A DNA stretch of 64,000 bases from DASZIT01 sp963709665 (GCA_963709665.1 CAVPWU010000002.1:186001-250000), one strand, 5' to 3'. Shown: positions 23,359-32,484, counted from the first letter of the stretch. Translations and numbers: made by a program. Notes: generated by a model not told the origin, from the letters alone.

Positions 23359-24746
23359 TGAACTCGGACGTGGGGCTCACACTTCGCCGTCGCGTCGCCG
23401 AGGACCTCGCCGACGCCGACGAGGAGTTGCGGGGGGATGACCGGAGGGAGTTCGCTCGGCAGAGGATCTTCGCCTACCTCGACCAGATGAGCCTCGACGG
23501 CATCGAGGATCGTACCGAGACAGCGAGTCTCGAAGAGGAACAGCAGATGGCCCAAGCCGTTCTTGACGCCCTCTTCGGGATGGGACGCATGCAGGCACTC
23601 ATTGATGATGAGTCGATTGAGAACATCGACATCAATGGTTGCGATCGGGTGTGGGCGACCTTCGCCGACGGCTCGAAACATCTGATGGCTCCGGTTGCCG
23701 AGTCGGACGAGGAGCTAGTGGACCTCATCCGATCGGCTGCCAGTCGGTATGGCTTGTCAGAGCGCAGGTTCGATACAGGCAAGCCGGAACTGGATCTCCA
23801 TCTTCCAGGTGGAAGCCGGTTGTCCGCGCTGATGGCGGTCTGCGCAAGGCCATCGGTCTCCATCCGGCGGCACCGGTTCACCGATCTTTCGATTGATGCG
23901 TTGGTCGACCTCGGAACCATGACGGAAGAGATGGCCTCCCTGTTGAGCGCTGCCGTGAGGGCCCGGAAGAACATCGTCGTGGCCGGCGCGATGAACTCTG
24001 GGAAGACGACGCTCTTGCGGGCGCTCGCCTCGGAGATCCCGCCCAGGGAGAGGATCGTGACGATCGAGCAGGCCTTCGAGCTTGGACTCGATGGCGCACC
24101 GGACCGACATCCAGACATGGTGGCACTGGAGGCGCGTCCGCCCAACGTCGAGGGGGAGGGACAGATTGCGGTGGCTGACCTCGTCCGTCGGGCGCTCCGC
24201 ATGAACGCCGACCGAGTGATTGTTGGAGAGGTGCTTGGCGACGAGATCCTTCCGATGCTGAACGCGATGAGTCAGGGCAGGTCAGGCTCCATGTGCACGG
24301 TTCATTCGAACTCATCTGCGGGAGTCTTCCGGCGGATAGCGTCCTATGCGGTTCAAGCCCCTGAGCGTCTTCCACTCGAGGCCACCAACTTGCTGGTCGC
24401 CGGGGCGATCAACTTCGTCGTGTATTTGGATTCGGACACCGAAGAACTGCTCGACGGTGGCCTCGGATATGTGGGTGTCGGGCGAGGGTGGGACCGATCC
24501 GAGTATGACCCTGACGGTGGCTCGGAGCCGGTCTTCTCGGCTCGAAAGGCTCGACGACGGTTCGTGTCGTCCGTACGTGAGGTCGTCGACGCCGAGGGCG
24601 CCCAGGTGATCTCGAACGAGATCTTCGTTCCAGGCGAGGACCGTCGGGCCGTGGCTGGGGCTCCGCTTCAACCGCACACGCTCCAGGAGTTGGTGAGGTG
24701 CGGCTTCGAGCCCGCAGCCCGATGGTCAGGCGTTGGACGGGCATGA
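23355..24746 (+). CDS. tadA: TadA/CpaF-type pilus assembly ATPase
   Basis: This 463-residue type II/IV secretion ATPase powers tad pilus assembly at the inner face of the membrane. The N-terminal domain includes the IDDESIENIDINGCDRVW segment typical of CpaF. The ATPase core has Walker A GAMNSGKTT near residue 213, the Asp-box region ERIVTIEQAFELG, Walker B VIVGEVLGDE and the His box MCTVHSNS. All motifs are intact. It is overlapped at both ends by tadZ and tadB in ATGA-type junctions, so the three are translationally coupled. Confidence 0.93.
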   Translation: MMNSDVGLTLRRRVAEDLADADEELRGDDRREFARQRIFAYLDQMSLDGIEDRTETASLEEEQQMAQAVLDALFGMGRMQALIDDESIENIDINGCDRVWATFADGSKHLMAPVAESDEELVDLIRSAASRYGLSERRFDTGKPELDLHLPGGSRLSALMAVCARPSVSIRRHRFTDLSIDALVDLGTMTEEMASLLSAAVRARKNIVVAGAMNSGKTTLLRALASEIPPRERIVTIEQAFELGLDGAPDRHPDMVALEARPPNVEGEGQIAVADLVRRALRMNADRVIVGEVLGDEILPMLNAMSQGRSGSMCTVHSNSSAGVFRRIASYAVQAPERLPLEATNLLVAGAINFVVYLDSDTEELLDGGLGYVGVGRGWDRSEYDPDGGSEPVFSARKARRRFVSSVREVVDAEGAQVISNEIFVPGEDRRAVAGAPLQPHTLQELVRCGFEPAARWSGVGRA

Positions 24747-25582
24747 TCCCGCTCGTCTTGCTTTGTGCCCTCGGGTTCGGCCTCGGTGTGGTCGGCGCGG
24801 TCGGAAGCATGCTCGTACCGCCCACTGTGCCACGAGGTCAGAGTCGTCCAGGAGGGCTCTCTGCCTCCACCGTCAGGTCAATAGTCCTCGGCGTGGTCGC
24901 TGGTGCGGCAGCGGTCGCCGTCACCGGATGGCCGGTCGCCTTTCTGATCGCATCGGTGGCGACCTACGGTCTGCCCAAGCTCTTCGGGCAGACGTCGGAA
25001 TCGGTCTCCATGGCGAAGATCGAAGCGATCGCCAACTGGACCGAGATGCTGCAAGGGACGCTTGCCGCTTCTGCCGGTCTCAATCAGGCGATCATGGCAA
25101 CGGCACCCCTCGCCCCTCTGGCGATCCGGGTGCCTGCGCAGACCCTGTCCGGGAGAATCGGAGCCGGAATGCATCCCCGAGAGGCTCTCCTGCTTTTCGG
25201 GGATGAACTGCAGGACCCCTGTGCCGACCGGGTCATCTGCTCGCTCATTCTTGCGGTCACGTCCCGCGCCCATCGCCTTGGCGAGCTCCTCGCCGCTCTT
25301 GCGGAATCGACCAGGGAGGAGGTCGCCCTGCGACTCCGCATCGAGACCAGCCGGGCTTCGGTACGGACCGGGGTCCGAACCGTCCTCGTCTTCTCGGTGG
25401 GGTTCGCCGGCGTTCTCGCCCTGTTGGCCCACTCGTACCTCGCACCGTTCGGCACTCCCACCGGCCAGGTCGTTCTGCTTGTGGTCGGCGTCCTCTATGC
25501 CTCTGGTCTCACCCTCATGGTGGTGCTCTCCCGGCCGCCATCACCGGTCCGACTGCTTGGTACGGCGGTCGTAGTCCAGTGA
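24743..25582 (+). CDS. tadB: TadB-like membrane protein (T2SS protein F family)
   Basis: This 279-residue integral membrane protein has hydrophobic segments near the N-terminus (IPLVLLCALGFGLGVVGAVG), at 50-85 and near the C-terminus (two segments after residue 215). A cytoplasmic GspF-type helical region lies between, with NWTEMLQGTLAASAGLNQAI and HRLGELLAALAESTREEV. TadB and TadC form the inner-membrane platform with which TadA interacts. ATG 24743 overlaps the tadA stop; two upstream in-frame starts would lie deeper inside tadA. Its own stop overlaps the tadC start. Confidence 0.88.
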   Translation: MIPLVLLCALGFGLGVVGAVGSMLVPPTVPRGQSRPGGLSASTVRSIVLGVVAGAAAVAVTGWPVAFLIASVATYGLPKLFGQTSESVSMAKIEAIANWTEMLQGTLAASAGLNQAIMATAPLAPLAIRVPAQTLSGRIGAGMHPREALLLFGDELQDPCADRVICSLILAVTSRAHRLGELLAALAESTREEVALRLRIETSRASVRTGVRTVLVFSVGFAGVLALLAHSYLAPFGTPTGQVVLLVVGVLYASGLTLMVVLSRPPSPVRLLGTAVVVQ

Positions 25583-26481
25583 TGGTAGTGGTCTTCCTCG
25601 GACTCCTGGTGGGCCTCGGGAGTGTGGGTGCATGGACCGGTCTGCGGACTTCGCACCCGTCACTCGAAGCCGTCGAACGTGCCGGTGTTGCGCCCCCGCC
25701 ATCGGCCACACCGAGTCAGCGGGGAGGGGGCCTAGCGAGACGGTTCCGAGCGCCTCACCTAAGCCGTCAGGTGGCGGACCAACTCCAACACCTCCCTCAG
25801 TGGGCGTCCCTTTCGACAGCATTCGCCGTGACGGGCATGACACCCGATCAGCTCGCAGGCCGGGTCATTGTCGGCGTCGGTGTCGGGGTGCTGTTGCCGC
25901 CGGTCCTCTGGGGTCTCGGCACGTCGTTCGGGTTCAGACCGCCGCTGATGGCTCCAGTTCTGTTGACGGCGGTGCTGGTTCCCCTGGGAGTCCTCTTGCC
26001 GATGGTTGCCCTGAACGCCATGGCCAAGGGGCGCCGACGGCACTGTCGGATCGTGATCAGCTCCTACGTGGACCTGGTCGTGCTCAGTCTCGCCGGCGGG
26101 GTGGGCGTGGAGGGTGCGCTCCTCTCGGCTGCCGAAGTGAGTCGTGACTGGATGGTCAGGCGGATCGCCAAAGAGCTACAGCTAGCGCGCAATTCCGGTC
26201 AGCCAGCATGGCAGGTGCTCGCCGCCTTGGGCGACGAGTTCGACGTGGTGGAGCTCGCCGAGCTTTCGGCCACGCTCCAGCTGGCCGGAACGGAGGGCGC
26301 CAGGGTTCGGCAGTCCTTGAGTGCTCGATCCGCTTCGCTGAGACGACACGAACAAGCCGAAGCCGAGAGTGCAGCAAACGCCATGACGGAACGGTTGTTC
26401 CTCCCCGGGGCTCTCTTGTTGCTCGGGTTCCTTCTATTCATCGGATTTCCGGCAGTCAGCCGGATCCTCACCGGGTTCTGA
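25579..26481 (+). CDS. tadC: TadC-like membrane protein (T2SS protein F family)
   Basis: This 300-residue partner of TadB in the inner-membrane platform has an N-terminal membrane segment and a pair of segments near 95-150. The GspF-type cytoplasmic region follows (SSYVDLVVLSLAGGVGVEGALLSAAEVS, cited in part, and LARNSGQPAWQVLAALGDE), then a final segment (LFLPGALLLLGFLLFIGFP). The start is GTG at 25579, overlapping the tadB stop. After its stop there is a 132-base gap before the pilin gene, the longest gap in the operon; this would suit a separate start signal for the highly expressed pilin. Confidence 0.87.
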   Translation: MMVVVFLGLLVGLGSVGAWTGLRTSHPSLEAVERAGVAPPPSATPSQRGGGLARRFRAPHLSRQVADQLQHLPQWASLSTAFAVTGMTPDQLAGRVIVGVGVGVLLPPVLWGLGTSFGFRPPLMAPVLLTAVLVPLGVLLPMVALNAMAKGRRRHCRIVISSYVDLVVLSLAGGVGVEGALLSAAEVSRDWMVRRIAKELQLARNSGQPAWQVLAALGDEFDVVELAELSATLQLAGTEGARVRQSLSARSASLRRHEQAEAESAANAMTERLFLPGALLLLGFLLFIGFPAVSRILTGF

Positions 26482-26613
26482 TCCCCATGAGGTCGACGCT
26501 TCATTACTCCACGGGTCGGGGAATCGACAGCCGAGGTCGTCGGGTGACCCGACATTCAACAGGTCCCACATTGGGAATCCACCACATAACACCAAGCGAG
26601 AGGATGAAGAGAG

Positions 26614-26805
26614 ATGCCGACACAGATTGCAGTGATCTGGATGTATCTGCGAGCTCGGACCGGCGTGTCCGGTGGTTTCGACGAGGCCGGGACGGTGGTG
26701 GAGAAGGTCATCCTGACGGCGATCTTCGCTGCTCTGGCAATCGGAGTGGGGGCAATTATCGTTTCGAAGGTCACAACCAAGGCGAACTCGATCGATCTCG
26801 GCTGA
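26614..26805 (+). CDS. Short Flp-type pilin candidate
   Basis: This 63-residue protein has a short basic N-terminus, then FDEAGTVVEKV followed by one long hydrophobic helix (ILTAIFAALAIGVGAIIVS). That is the layout of Flp/TadE-class prepilins: a cleavage site after glycine, a glutamate a few residues in, and a single transmembrane helix. The glutamate here is at +4 rather than +5 from the glycine, and the usual following tyrosine is lysine, so the match is imperfect. GAAGAGAG lies just before the ATG. Its place between tadC and the TadE-like genes supports a role as the major pilin subunit. Confidence 0.7.
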   Translation: MPTQIAVIWMYLRARTGVSGGFDEAGTVVEKVILTAIFAALAIGVGAIIVSKVTTKANSIDLG

Positions 26806-26834
26806 GGGAAGGGGAACCGGCCCGAAATCCAGGG

Positions 26835-27284
26835 TTGGCGGCAGGCACGGCCTCGCAACTGAGTCCACCGGAGGCAGCGCGTCGTCGATCGTCCGCTGCA
26901 TCCACAAGTCCGAGGTCCGAGGTGGGTTCGGCCACCCTGGAGGCCGTACTGGTTGTTCCGGTGCTCATGCTCCTGGTCCTGGTGATGGTGCAGTTCGTGC
27001 TGTGGGCCCACGCCGACCAGGTGGTGCAGCTGGCTGCCTCGGAGGGGGACAGGACGGCGAGGGTGGTGGGTGGAACTCCCGTCCTGGGGGCTGATGCGGC
27101 TCGATCCATCGTCTCGGGACCAGGATCCGACCTCAGTGATTCGACAGTCTCTGTTGCCGTCCTGCCATCGGATCTGGCCGTGGTGAAGGTAACGGGACAC
27201 GCCCAAACCATCCTTCCGGGGCTGTCACTTTCGGTCGCGGCGACGGTGGTCGGCCCGATCCAAGAGTTTCGGACATCCGGATGA
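26835..27284 (+). CDS. tadE: TadE-like pseudopilin
   Basis: This protein of about 149 residues has the TadE motif GSATLEAVLVVPVLMLLVL, in which a processing site is followed by a glutamate and a hydrophobic helix, and then an extracytoplasmic domain. TadE-like proteins are minor pilins or pseudopilins of the tad system. The start is uncertain: TTG 26835 follows a GGGAAGGGG sequence, while the GTG at 26922 would leave almost no leader before the processing site. The frame is open much further upstream, through tadC, but that part is a shadow. The stop overlaps the next gene (ATGA). Confidence 0.75.
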   Translation: MAAGTASQLSPPEAARRRSSAASTSPRSEVGSATLEAVLVVPVLMLLVLVMVQFVLWAHADQVVQLAASEGDRTARVVGGTPVLGADAARSIVSGPGSDLSDSTVSVAVLPSDLAVVKVTGHAQTILPGLSLSVAATVVGPIQEFRTSG

Positions 27285-27703
27285 GACGAGTTGGCCGGAG
27301 GGACGAGGTCGGGAGCTATGTCGTCGAAATGGTGGTACTCACGCCCGTCCTCTTCGTGTTCGCACTCCTGGCGGTCGCCTGTGGACGGGTGGCCGAGGCG
27401 CACCAGCTGGCCACCGAATCGTCACGTGCCGCTTCGGAAGCCGCAGCCGTGATGTCGACTGCTCCGAGCGCCCAATCGGCCGCAGAGGAGAGTGCCGTGG
27501 TCGGGGGTTTCGGTAAGACCAAGACCTGCGCAGATGCTCGGGTCCAGACGGATGTGCATGATTTCTATCCAGGAGGAATGGTCACGGTCACCGTCACCTG
27601 CACGGTAGATCTGTCGGACCTGACCTTGCCGGGTATCCCAGGGTCAATTGAGGTGTCGGCCAGCACCTCTGCTCCTGTCGACCCCTATCGATCGGCGCAA
27701 TGA
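27281..27703 (+). CDS. tadF: TadE/TadF-like pseudopilin
   Basis: This 140-residue protein has an N-terminal basic leader, then GSYVVEMVVLTPVLFVFALLAV, again a glycine-glutamate processing site with a hydrophobic helix. RVAEAHQLATESSRAASEAAA follows, the alanine-rich helix typical of TadE/TadF proteins. The C-terminal part has two cysteines (KTCADAR and VTCTV) that may form a disulfide outside the cell. The start and stop overlap the neighbouring genes in ATGA junctions. The choice of TadF over TadE rests on gene order only. Confidence 0.75.
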   Translation: MRRVGRRDEVGSYVVEMVVLTPVLFVFALLAVACGRVAEAHQLATESSRAASEAAAVMSTAPSAQSAAEESAVVGGFGKTKTCADARVQTDVHDFYPGGMVTVTVTCTVDLSDLTLPGIPGSIEVSASTSAPVDPYRSAQ

Positions 27704-28146
27704 ACCGCTCTGGGGTGTCAGGCGGTAGCCACCCACGCGTCAAGGAGGGCCAAGGGTCCATCAGTGCGTTCGTTGCCTTGTTTCTCGTGGCCCTGATGGT
27801 GATGCTGGGCCTGGTCGTCGATGGGGGACGAGAGATGTCCGCCGATCAGGCAGCACAAGCCGAAGCCGAGCAGGCGGCTCGTGCCGGCGCCGGCGCCCTC
27901 ACGGTCGGCGGACTCCGTTCCGGCCTGATTGAGCTCGACCAGCAGGAGGCCATCTCCGATGCCGTGGAGTTCACCGTGCAATCGGGGCATCCAGGTACCG
28001 CAGAAGTCGAAGGGGATGTTGTCACCGTCAGGGTCGACTATTCGATTCCAACGAGCGTGCTGGGCATCGTCGGCGTCTCGTCGCTCCCGGTCTCAGCGAC
28101 CGCTTCCGCCATCGATGTTGTCGGTGTAACGAGGGAGGACCGATGA
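27700..28146 (+). CDS. TadG-like / Flp pilus accessory membrane protein
   Basis: This 148-residue protein has a GSISAFVALFLVALMVMLGLVVDGG segment (cited in part), a single helix followed by a DGG turn. REMSADQAAQAEAEQAARAGA comes next, the hallmark of the N-terminus of TadG-like (putative Flp pilus-assembly) proteins. The remaining extracytoplasmic part is short, without the von Willebrand domain of full TadG. It is coupled by ATGA overlap to genes on both sides. A role as a minor pilin or anchor is likely from family and position. Confidence 0.75.
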   Translation: MNRSGVSGGSHPRVKEGQGSISAFVALFLVALMVMLGLVVDGGREMSADQAAQAEAEQAARAGAGALTVGGLRSGLIELDQQEAISDAVEFTVQSGHPGTAEVEGDVVTVRVDYSIPTSVLGIVGVSSLPVSATASAIDVVGVTREDR

Positions 28147-31100
28147 GAGGCAGCAAGCCCACGAGTGGTTGTACGTCATCGGGACTGCTCCGGGCTGTTC
28201 TCTCCGGGCTCCTCTTGGTGATCCTGGTTGGAGGGGTGCCGACCGTACTTGTCTCCCTGGTTGGATCGCCGCTGCCCCACCAGGGAGTGCGACAACTGTG
28301 GCACGTCGCCGGATCACGGCAGAGATTCGACCCCCACCTCGTCACGAATTGGCTGCTCCACGGCTCGGTGCTGCTCGCATGGTTGGCGTGGGCTTGGATG
28401 GTCGTCTGCATTCTGGTCGAGTGTCGGTGCCGAGCGACGGGAAGGACAGCCTCCCGCCTACCTGGAAGCCGAACCCTGCAGTCGATGGCGGCATGCGTGG
28501 TCGGCACCACCCTCACCCTCGTCTCCGCCGGTCGAATGTTTCCGGGTCCGGTCCCCGGAGGTACCTCAGTCCATGCAGAGAGAGGGGTCTCGTCGATTCA
28601 GTCGCCCTACTCAGTGGTGGGCTCTCCACCACGGCGCCGTCGGGTCACGGCGAAGCCCTACGAGGCACGCACTCCGAGCGGCATCGACACGGCGTCGCCA
28701 CTCCAGGTACTGGATGAGGTGGGCCTTGGGCGCACCACTTGGAGTGACAGTGGCGGAGTGTTGCTGCCGGGCTTGGCAGCAGGCGCCGAAATGGGGCGGG
28801 CTCCTGTGCCCACGCGACACGATTCGCTGGGCGGCGATCGGAGGTCCTCTGAGGACATCACCCGTGAACATCGCACGGAAACGAGACCGGATGTCAGGGC
28901 GGATGCGGTGGTCGACCCTGACGCCGACACGCCTTCCACGGAGTGCGTCCACATGGTGAACGGGCGCGAGACATTGTGGTCCATCGCTGACAGGGAACTG
29001 GGGTCAGCGAAGCGATGGCGCGAGATCGCCAGGATCAACTACGGGAGGCTCCAGGACGACGGTGGGTCACTTGACGATTCCCACTGGCTCAGACCGGGGT
29101 GGACACTCAGACTTCCTCTGCCATTCGGGGACGGGTCGGACCCCGTACCTGCACGTGAGGAGTGCTTCCCAGCCGGGGTCGGCCGCCAAACCTCGACAAG
29201 GGGAGGCACCACGGAATACTCGCGGATGTCGACGCCTCCCGCCGAAGCCAGGAGGGACGACCGGGACCCGCCACGACCAACCAGATCTACCGGGCTGGGA
29301 CAATCCAGTGGATCCTCGAGGGTGGGCGATGCACTCCGGATGTCGGGTTCCGTGGGGGGAACGGTCTTCGAGCGGCCGGGCCCTCTGGAGCTCATCGGAT
29401 CCGCCCTGATCGGAGCGGGGGTTGTCAACATTCTCGAACGCAAACGGCGTGCACAGCAACGACATCGCCGGGAAGGCGAGTTCATCGCGTTTCCGGCGGG
29501 GGAGTTGGTCAAGACGGAGCGGCGCCTTCGCTCGGGGGACGGTCAGGTGCAACTCGGACAGATCCGGTTGGCTCTCGAGGCCTACGCCCGAGCCAGCTCC
29601 GAATCCGACTCGCTACCACCCATTTGCGCTGTCCGGGTTGAGGTGGACCACGTCGAACTCCTTCTGGATGGGACGGTTCCCGCCGGTGCGTCCGGTGTCT
29701 GGGAGGTCGGGCCCGGGGAACGAACCATCACGATGGGGTTGAACGATCCGGCTGACCCAAAGCTCGTCACCGCGGCGGACTCTCGTGACACGCCATCGTG
29801 GCTACCCGTGATGCTGTCCACAGGTCGGGAAGCCACGGGTCCTCTCCTCGTCAACCTCGAGCAGATGGGGTCCGTCTCGATCGGTGGTCCGATGGAAGGG
29901 GGCACGGAGGTGCTTCAGGCCTGGGCACTCGAGCTGGCCACGTCCGAGTGGAATTCCCGACTTGAGCTGATGTTGGTTGAAGTTGCCGCCCCACTCGTGT
30001 CGTTGGACCGTGTGCGAATGCATTCGACGATGGCCCCGGTGCTCGACCAACTCCACCGGCGACGGCTCGCAGGTCGCGAGTTTCTCCGGACATCCGGATT
30101 CGAGACCTTTGCACAGGCCCGATCAGCGGGGATCCGGGAGTGTCATCCCCTGGTCGTCATCGCCGGGCCGGGTCTGCCGGAGGTGGACCGGCGGGATCTG
30201 GTTGCGTTCGGGCCCGATCCCTTGACCTCGACCTCGGTGGTCACCTCCGGCGAGGACATTGGTGCGGCGTGCACCTTGATGGCGATTCCGGAGCGCTCGT
30301 CCGTGCTCGTAGAGCCGTTCGGTAGGGAGGTAACACCCCAACGAGTGACGTCCGATGAGCTGGCTGCTGTCGGAGCTCTCATGGCTGTCGCACAGGAGCG
30401 TCGCTCGATCTCTCTCAGCCATGCCCCGTACTCCTCGTTGCCCGTTTCGGGGGCCTCGAAAGCGGCCCCGGTGCCTGTCAACCCGTCGACGGCGATCGGC
30501 GAGTCGGGAGCGAGGCCGGACGTAACCGCAGAACGACGCCGGGTCGGTGTGGAGCCGTCGCCCGGGCCGAGCGCCGCGGAGGACACCCTCGCCATCGACA
30601 CCTCCGACCGCTCGGTCGACGTGATGGTGTCGGTGCTCGGGCCGGTGGAGATTCAGGGTGCCGCCCGCCCATTCACGAGGGCTTGGGCAAGGGAGCTTGT
30701 CGTCTATCTCGCCATGCATCCTGATGGCGCTGCCAACGATACGTGGGCCACAGCACTGTGGCCGGATCGGCTGATGGCGTCGTCGAGTCTCCATTCCACG
30801 GCGTCGGTCGCCCGCCGGTCGCTGGGACACGATCGAAATGGACGGGATCTACTGCCGAGAGGGCACGGCCGTCTTGCTCTATCCGATGCGGTCGGAACGG
30901 ACTGGGCCAGATTCCTCCGGCTAGCCGGCACCCAACGGGTTCAGGACCTGAAGGAGGCCCTTCAGCTGGTCCGAGGTCGACCGTTCGATGGGTTGAGGGC
31001 CTCGGACTGGCCGATCTTGGAAGGGATTACTCCGGTGATCGAGGCTTCCGTCGTGGATGCTGCCGGTAGATTGGCCGGTTTCTGTCTCCGGGAGGGGGAC

Positions 31101-31346
31101 CCCGGAGGCGCCGAATGGGCTGCACGACGGGGTCTTGTTGTGAGTCCCTACGACGAGCGTCTCTACAGAATGCTTCTCCGAGCGGCGGACCGGGCGGGCA
31201 ATCCGGCAGGCGTCGAGTCCGTGATGGGCGAACTCCTGCGACTGGTCGCCGACGACGTGGAGCCGTTTGACTCCGTGCATCCAACCACGATGGAGCTGTA
31301 TCGATCGCTGACTCGGCGCAGACACCTTGCCGCTGCACCCCGATGA
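28143..31346 (+). CDS. Large membrane protein with LysM and C-terminal BTAD domains
   Basis: This 1067-residue protein closes the tad operon. Three membrane segments occur at about residues 14-40, 59-90 and 118-140. A LysM domain follows near 267-324 (ETLWSIADRELGS, RINYGR, WLRPGWTLRLP). A second membrane-proximal region has a short hydrophobic stretch (LIGSALIGAGVVNILERKRR). The C-terminal 240 residues look like the winged-helix plus BTAD repeat of SARP-type regulators: VSVLGPVEIQG, ELVVYLAMHP, ALWPD, RPFDGL and DERLYRMLLRAADRAG. A membrane-bound LysM protein with a transcription-activator-like domain could sense the cell wall and act on expression or assembly of the pilus. Similar proteins sit at tad loci of other actinobacteria; their function is not known to me. 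Confidence 0.82.
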   Translation: MRGSKPTSGCTSSGLLRAVLSGLLLVILVGGVPTVLVSLVGSPLPHQGVRQLWHVAGSRQRFDPHLVTNWLLHGSVLLAWLAWAWMVVCILVECRCRATGRTASRLPGSRTLQSMAACVVGTTLTLVSAGRMFPGPVPGGTSVHAERGVSSIQSPYSVVGSPPRRRRVTAKPYEARTPSGIDTASPLQVLDEVGLGRTTWSDSGGVLLPGLAAGAEMGRAPVPTRHDSLGGDRRSSEDITREHRTETRPDVRADAVVDPDADTPSTECVHMVNGRETLWSIADRELGSAKRWREIARINYGRLQDDGGSLDDSHWLRPGWTLRLPLPFGDGSDPVPAREECFPAGVGRQTSTRGGTTEYSRMSTPPAEARRDDRDPPRPTRSTGLGQSSGSSRVGDALRMSGSVGGTVFERPGPLELIGSALIGAGVVNILERKRRAQQRHRREGEFIAFPAGELVKTERRLRSGDGQVQLGQIRLALEAYARASSESDSLPPICAVRVEVDHVELLLDGTVPAGASGVWEVGPGERTITMGLNDPADPKLVTAADSRDTPSWLPVMLSTGREATGPLLVNLEQMGSVSIGGPMEGGTEVLQAWALELATSEWNSRLELMLVEVAAPLVSLDRVRMHSTMAPVLDQLHRRRLAGREFLRTSGFETFAQARSAGIRECHPLVVIAGPGLPEVDRRDLVAFGPDPLTSTSVVTSGEDIGAACTLMAIPERSSVLVEPFGREVTPQRVTSDELAAVGALMAVAQERRSISLSHAPYSSLPVSGASKAAPVPVNPSTAIGESGARPDVTAERRRVGVEPSPGPSAAEDTLAIDTSDRSVDVMVSVLGPVEIQGAARPFTRAWARELVVYLAMHPDGAANDTWATALWPDRLMASSSLHSTASVARRSLGHDRNGRDLLPRGHGRLALSDAVGTDWARFLRLAGTQRVQDLKEALQLVRGRPFDGLRASDWPILEGITPVIEASVVDAAGRLAGFCLREGDPGGAEWAARRGLVVSPYDERLYRMLLRAADRAGNPAGVESVMGELLRLVADDVEPFDSVHPTTMELYRSLTRRRHLAAAPR

Positions 31347-31362
31347 GCGGCGAGGCGAATTG

Positions 31363-32397
31363 CTACAGGACAAGCTCCGCCATCGTCTGCATGGTCTCCG
31401 GCGAGCCGGCCACCAGCAGGGTGGTGGCGATCGACTCCTTCCACCGGTCGAGGTCGTCCCGGATCTTCTCTTTGGGCCCGATCAGGGCGATGTCCTCCAC
31501 CAGCTTGGTGGGCACCGCGGCCGCCGCCTCGTCCTTGCGCCCCTCGAGGTAGAGCTCCTGGACCTTCTGGGCCTCGGCCTCGTACCCCATCCGGGCGAAG
31601 ACATCGAAGTGGAAGTTCATCGACTTGGCGCCCATCCCGCCGATGTAGAGGGCGAGGAAGGGTCGCTGGGCGTCGGCGGCCCGCTCGACGTCGTCGTCGA
31701 TGATGGTGGGGGCGAAGGCGATCACCTCGAACTCGTCGGCGGTGCGCCGGGCCCCCGGCCGGGCGAACCCCTCGGCCAGCGACGGCTCGAACGCCTTCAC
31801 GGCGTTGGGGGAGAAGAAGATGGGGAACCAGCCGTCGGCGATCTCGGCGGCCAGGGCCACGTTCTTCGGGCCCTCGGCCCCCAAAATGATCTGGATGTCC
31901 TTCCGGAGCGGGTGCACGATCGACTTCAGGGGCTTTCCGAGTCCGGTGCCACCCGGAAAGGGGAGCGGGTAGTTGGGCCCGTCGTTGACCACCGGGGCCT
32001 CACGGGCCAGCACCTGACGGACGATGTCGACGTACTCACGGGTCCGGGCGAGCGGCTTCTCGAACGACTGGCCGTACCAGCCCTCCACCACCTGGGGACC
32101 CGAGACGCCGAGGCCCAGCACGAACCGACCACCGGAGAGGTGGTCGAGGGTCAGGGCCGCCATCCCCATGGCCGTGGGCGTGCGTGCGGACAGCTGGCAG
32201 AGGGCGGTGCCCAGCCGGACCTTGGAGGTCTGGGAGCCGAGCCAGCTGAGGGGGGTGAGGGCGTCGGAACCGTACGCCTCGGCCGTCCAGATCGAGTCGA
32301 ACCCGAGCCGTTCCGCCTCGGCCACCAGCTCCGGGGCGTTGGTCGGCGGGCCGGAGCCCCAGTAGCCGAGTTGCAGTCCGAGCTTCATGTCCTTCAC
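31363..32397 (-). CDS. LLM-class F420-dependent oxidoreductase
   Basis: This 344-residue protein has the luciferase-like TIM-barrel fold. It begins with LGLQLGYWGSGPPTNAPELV and has GFDSIWTAEAYGSDA, RLGTALCQLSARTPTAMGM and FVLGLGVSGPQVVEGWYG, the pattern of the actinobacterial F420-binding subgroup. Such enzymes move hydride between F420 and an organic substrate; the substrate is unknown. The GTG at 32397 is preceded by GGGGAGGG; an ATG three codons later is possible. It converges on the end of the LysM-BTAD gene with 16 bases between, and a strong hairpin separates it from the aquaporin gene. Confidence 0.85.
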   Translation of the reverse strand: MKDMKLGLQLGYWGSGPPTNAPELVAEAERLGFDSIWTAEAYGSDALTPLSWLGSQTSKVRLGTALCQLSARTPTAMGMAALTLDHLSGGRFVLGLGVSGPQVVEGWYGQSFEKPLARTREYVDIVRQVLAREAPVVNDGPNYPLPFPGGTGLGKPLKSIVHPLRKDIQIILGAEGPKNVALAAEIADGWFPIFFSPNAVKAFEPSLAEGFARPGARRTADEFEVIAFAPTIIDDDVERAADAQRPFLALYIGGMGAKSMNFHFDVFARMGYEAEAQKVQELYLEGRKDEAAAAVPTKLVEDIALIGPKEKIRDDLDRWKESIATTLLVAGSPETMQTMAELVL

Positions 32398-32484
32398 CGG
32401 TCCCTCCCCAGGGTGCGTCGTCGGTCCTGACCCTAGCGTCGGCGCTTCACGGTCAGCAGATCGGGTGACCGACCCCCGGGCGCG

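Noticed and set aside
26208..26834. Extended N-terminus for the TadE-like protein reaching into tadC
   Set aside because: The extension overlaps tadC and the pilin gene in another frame and has no resemblance to a leader. TadE proteins have short N-termini before the processing site.
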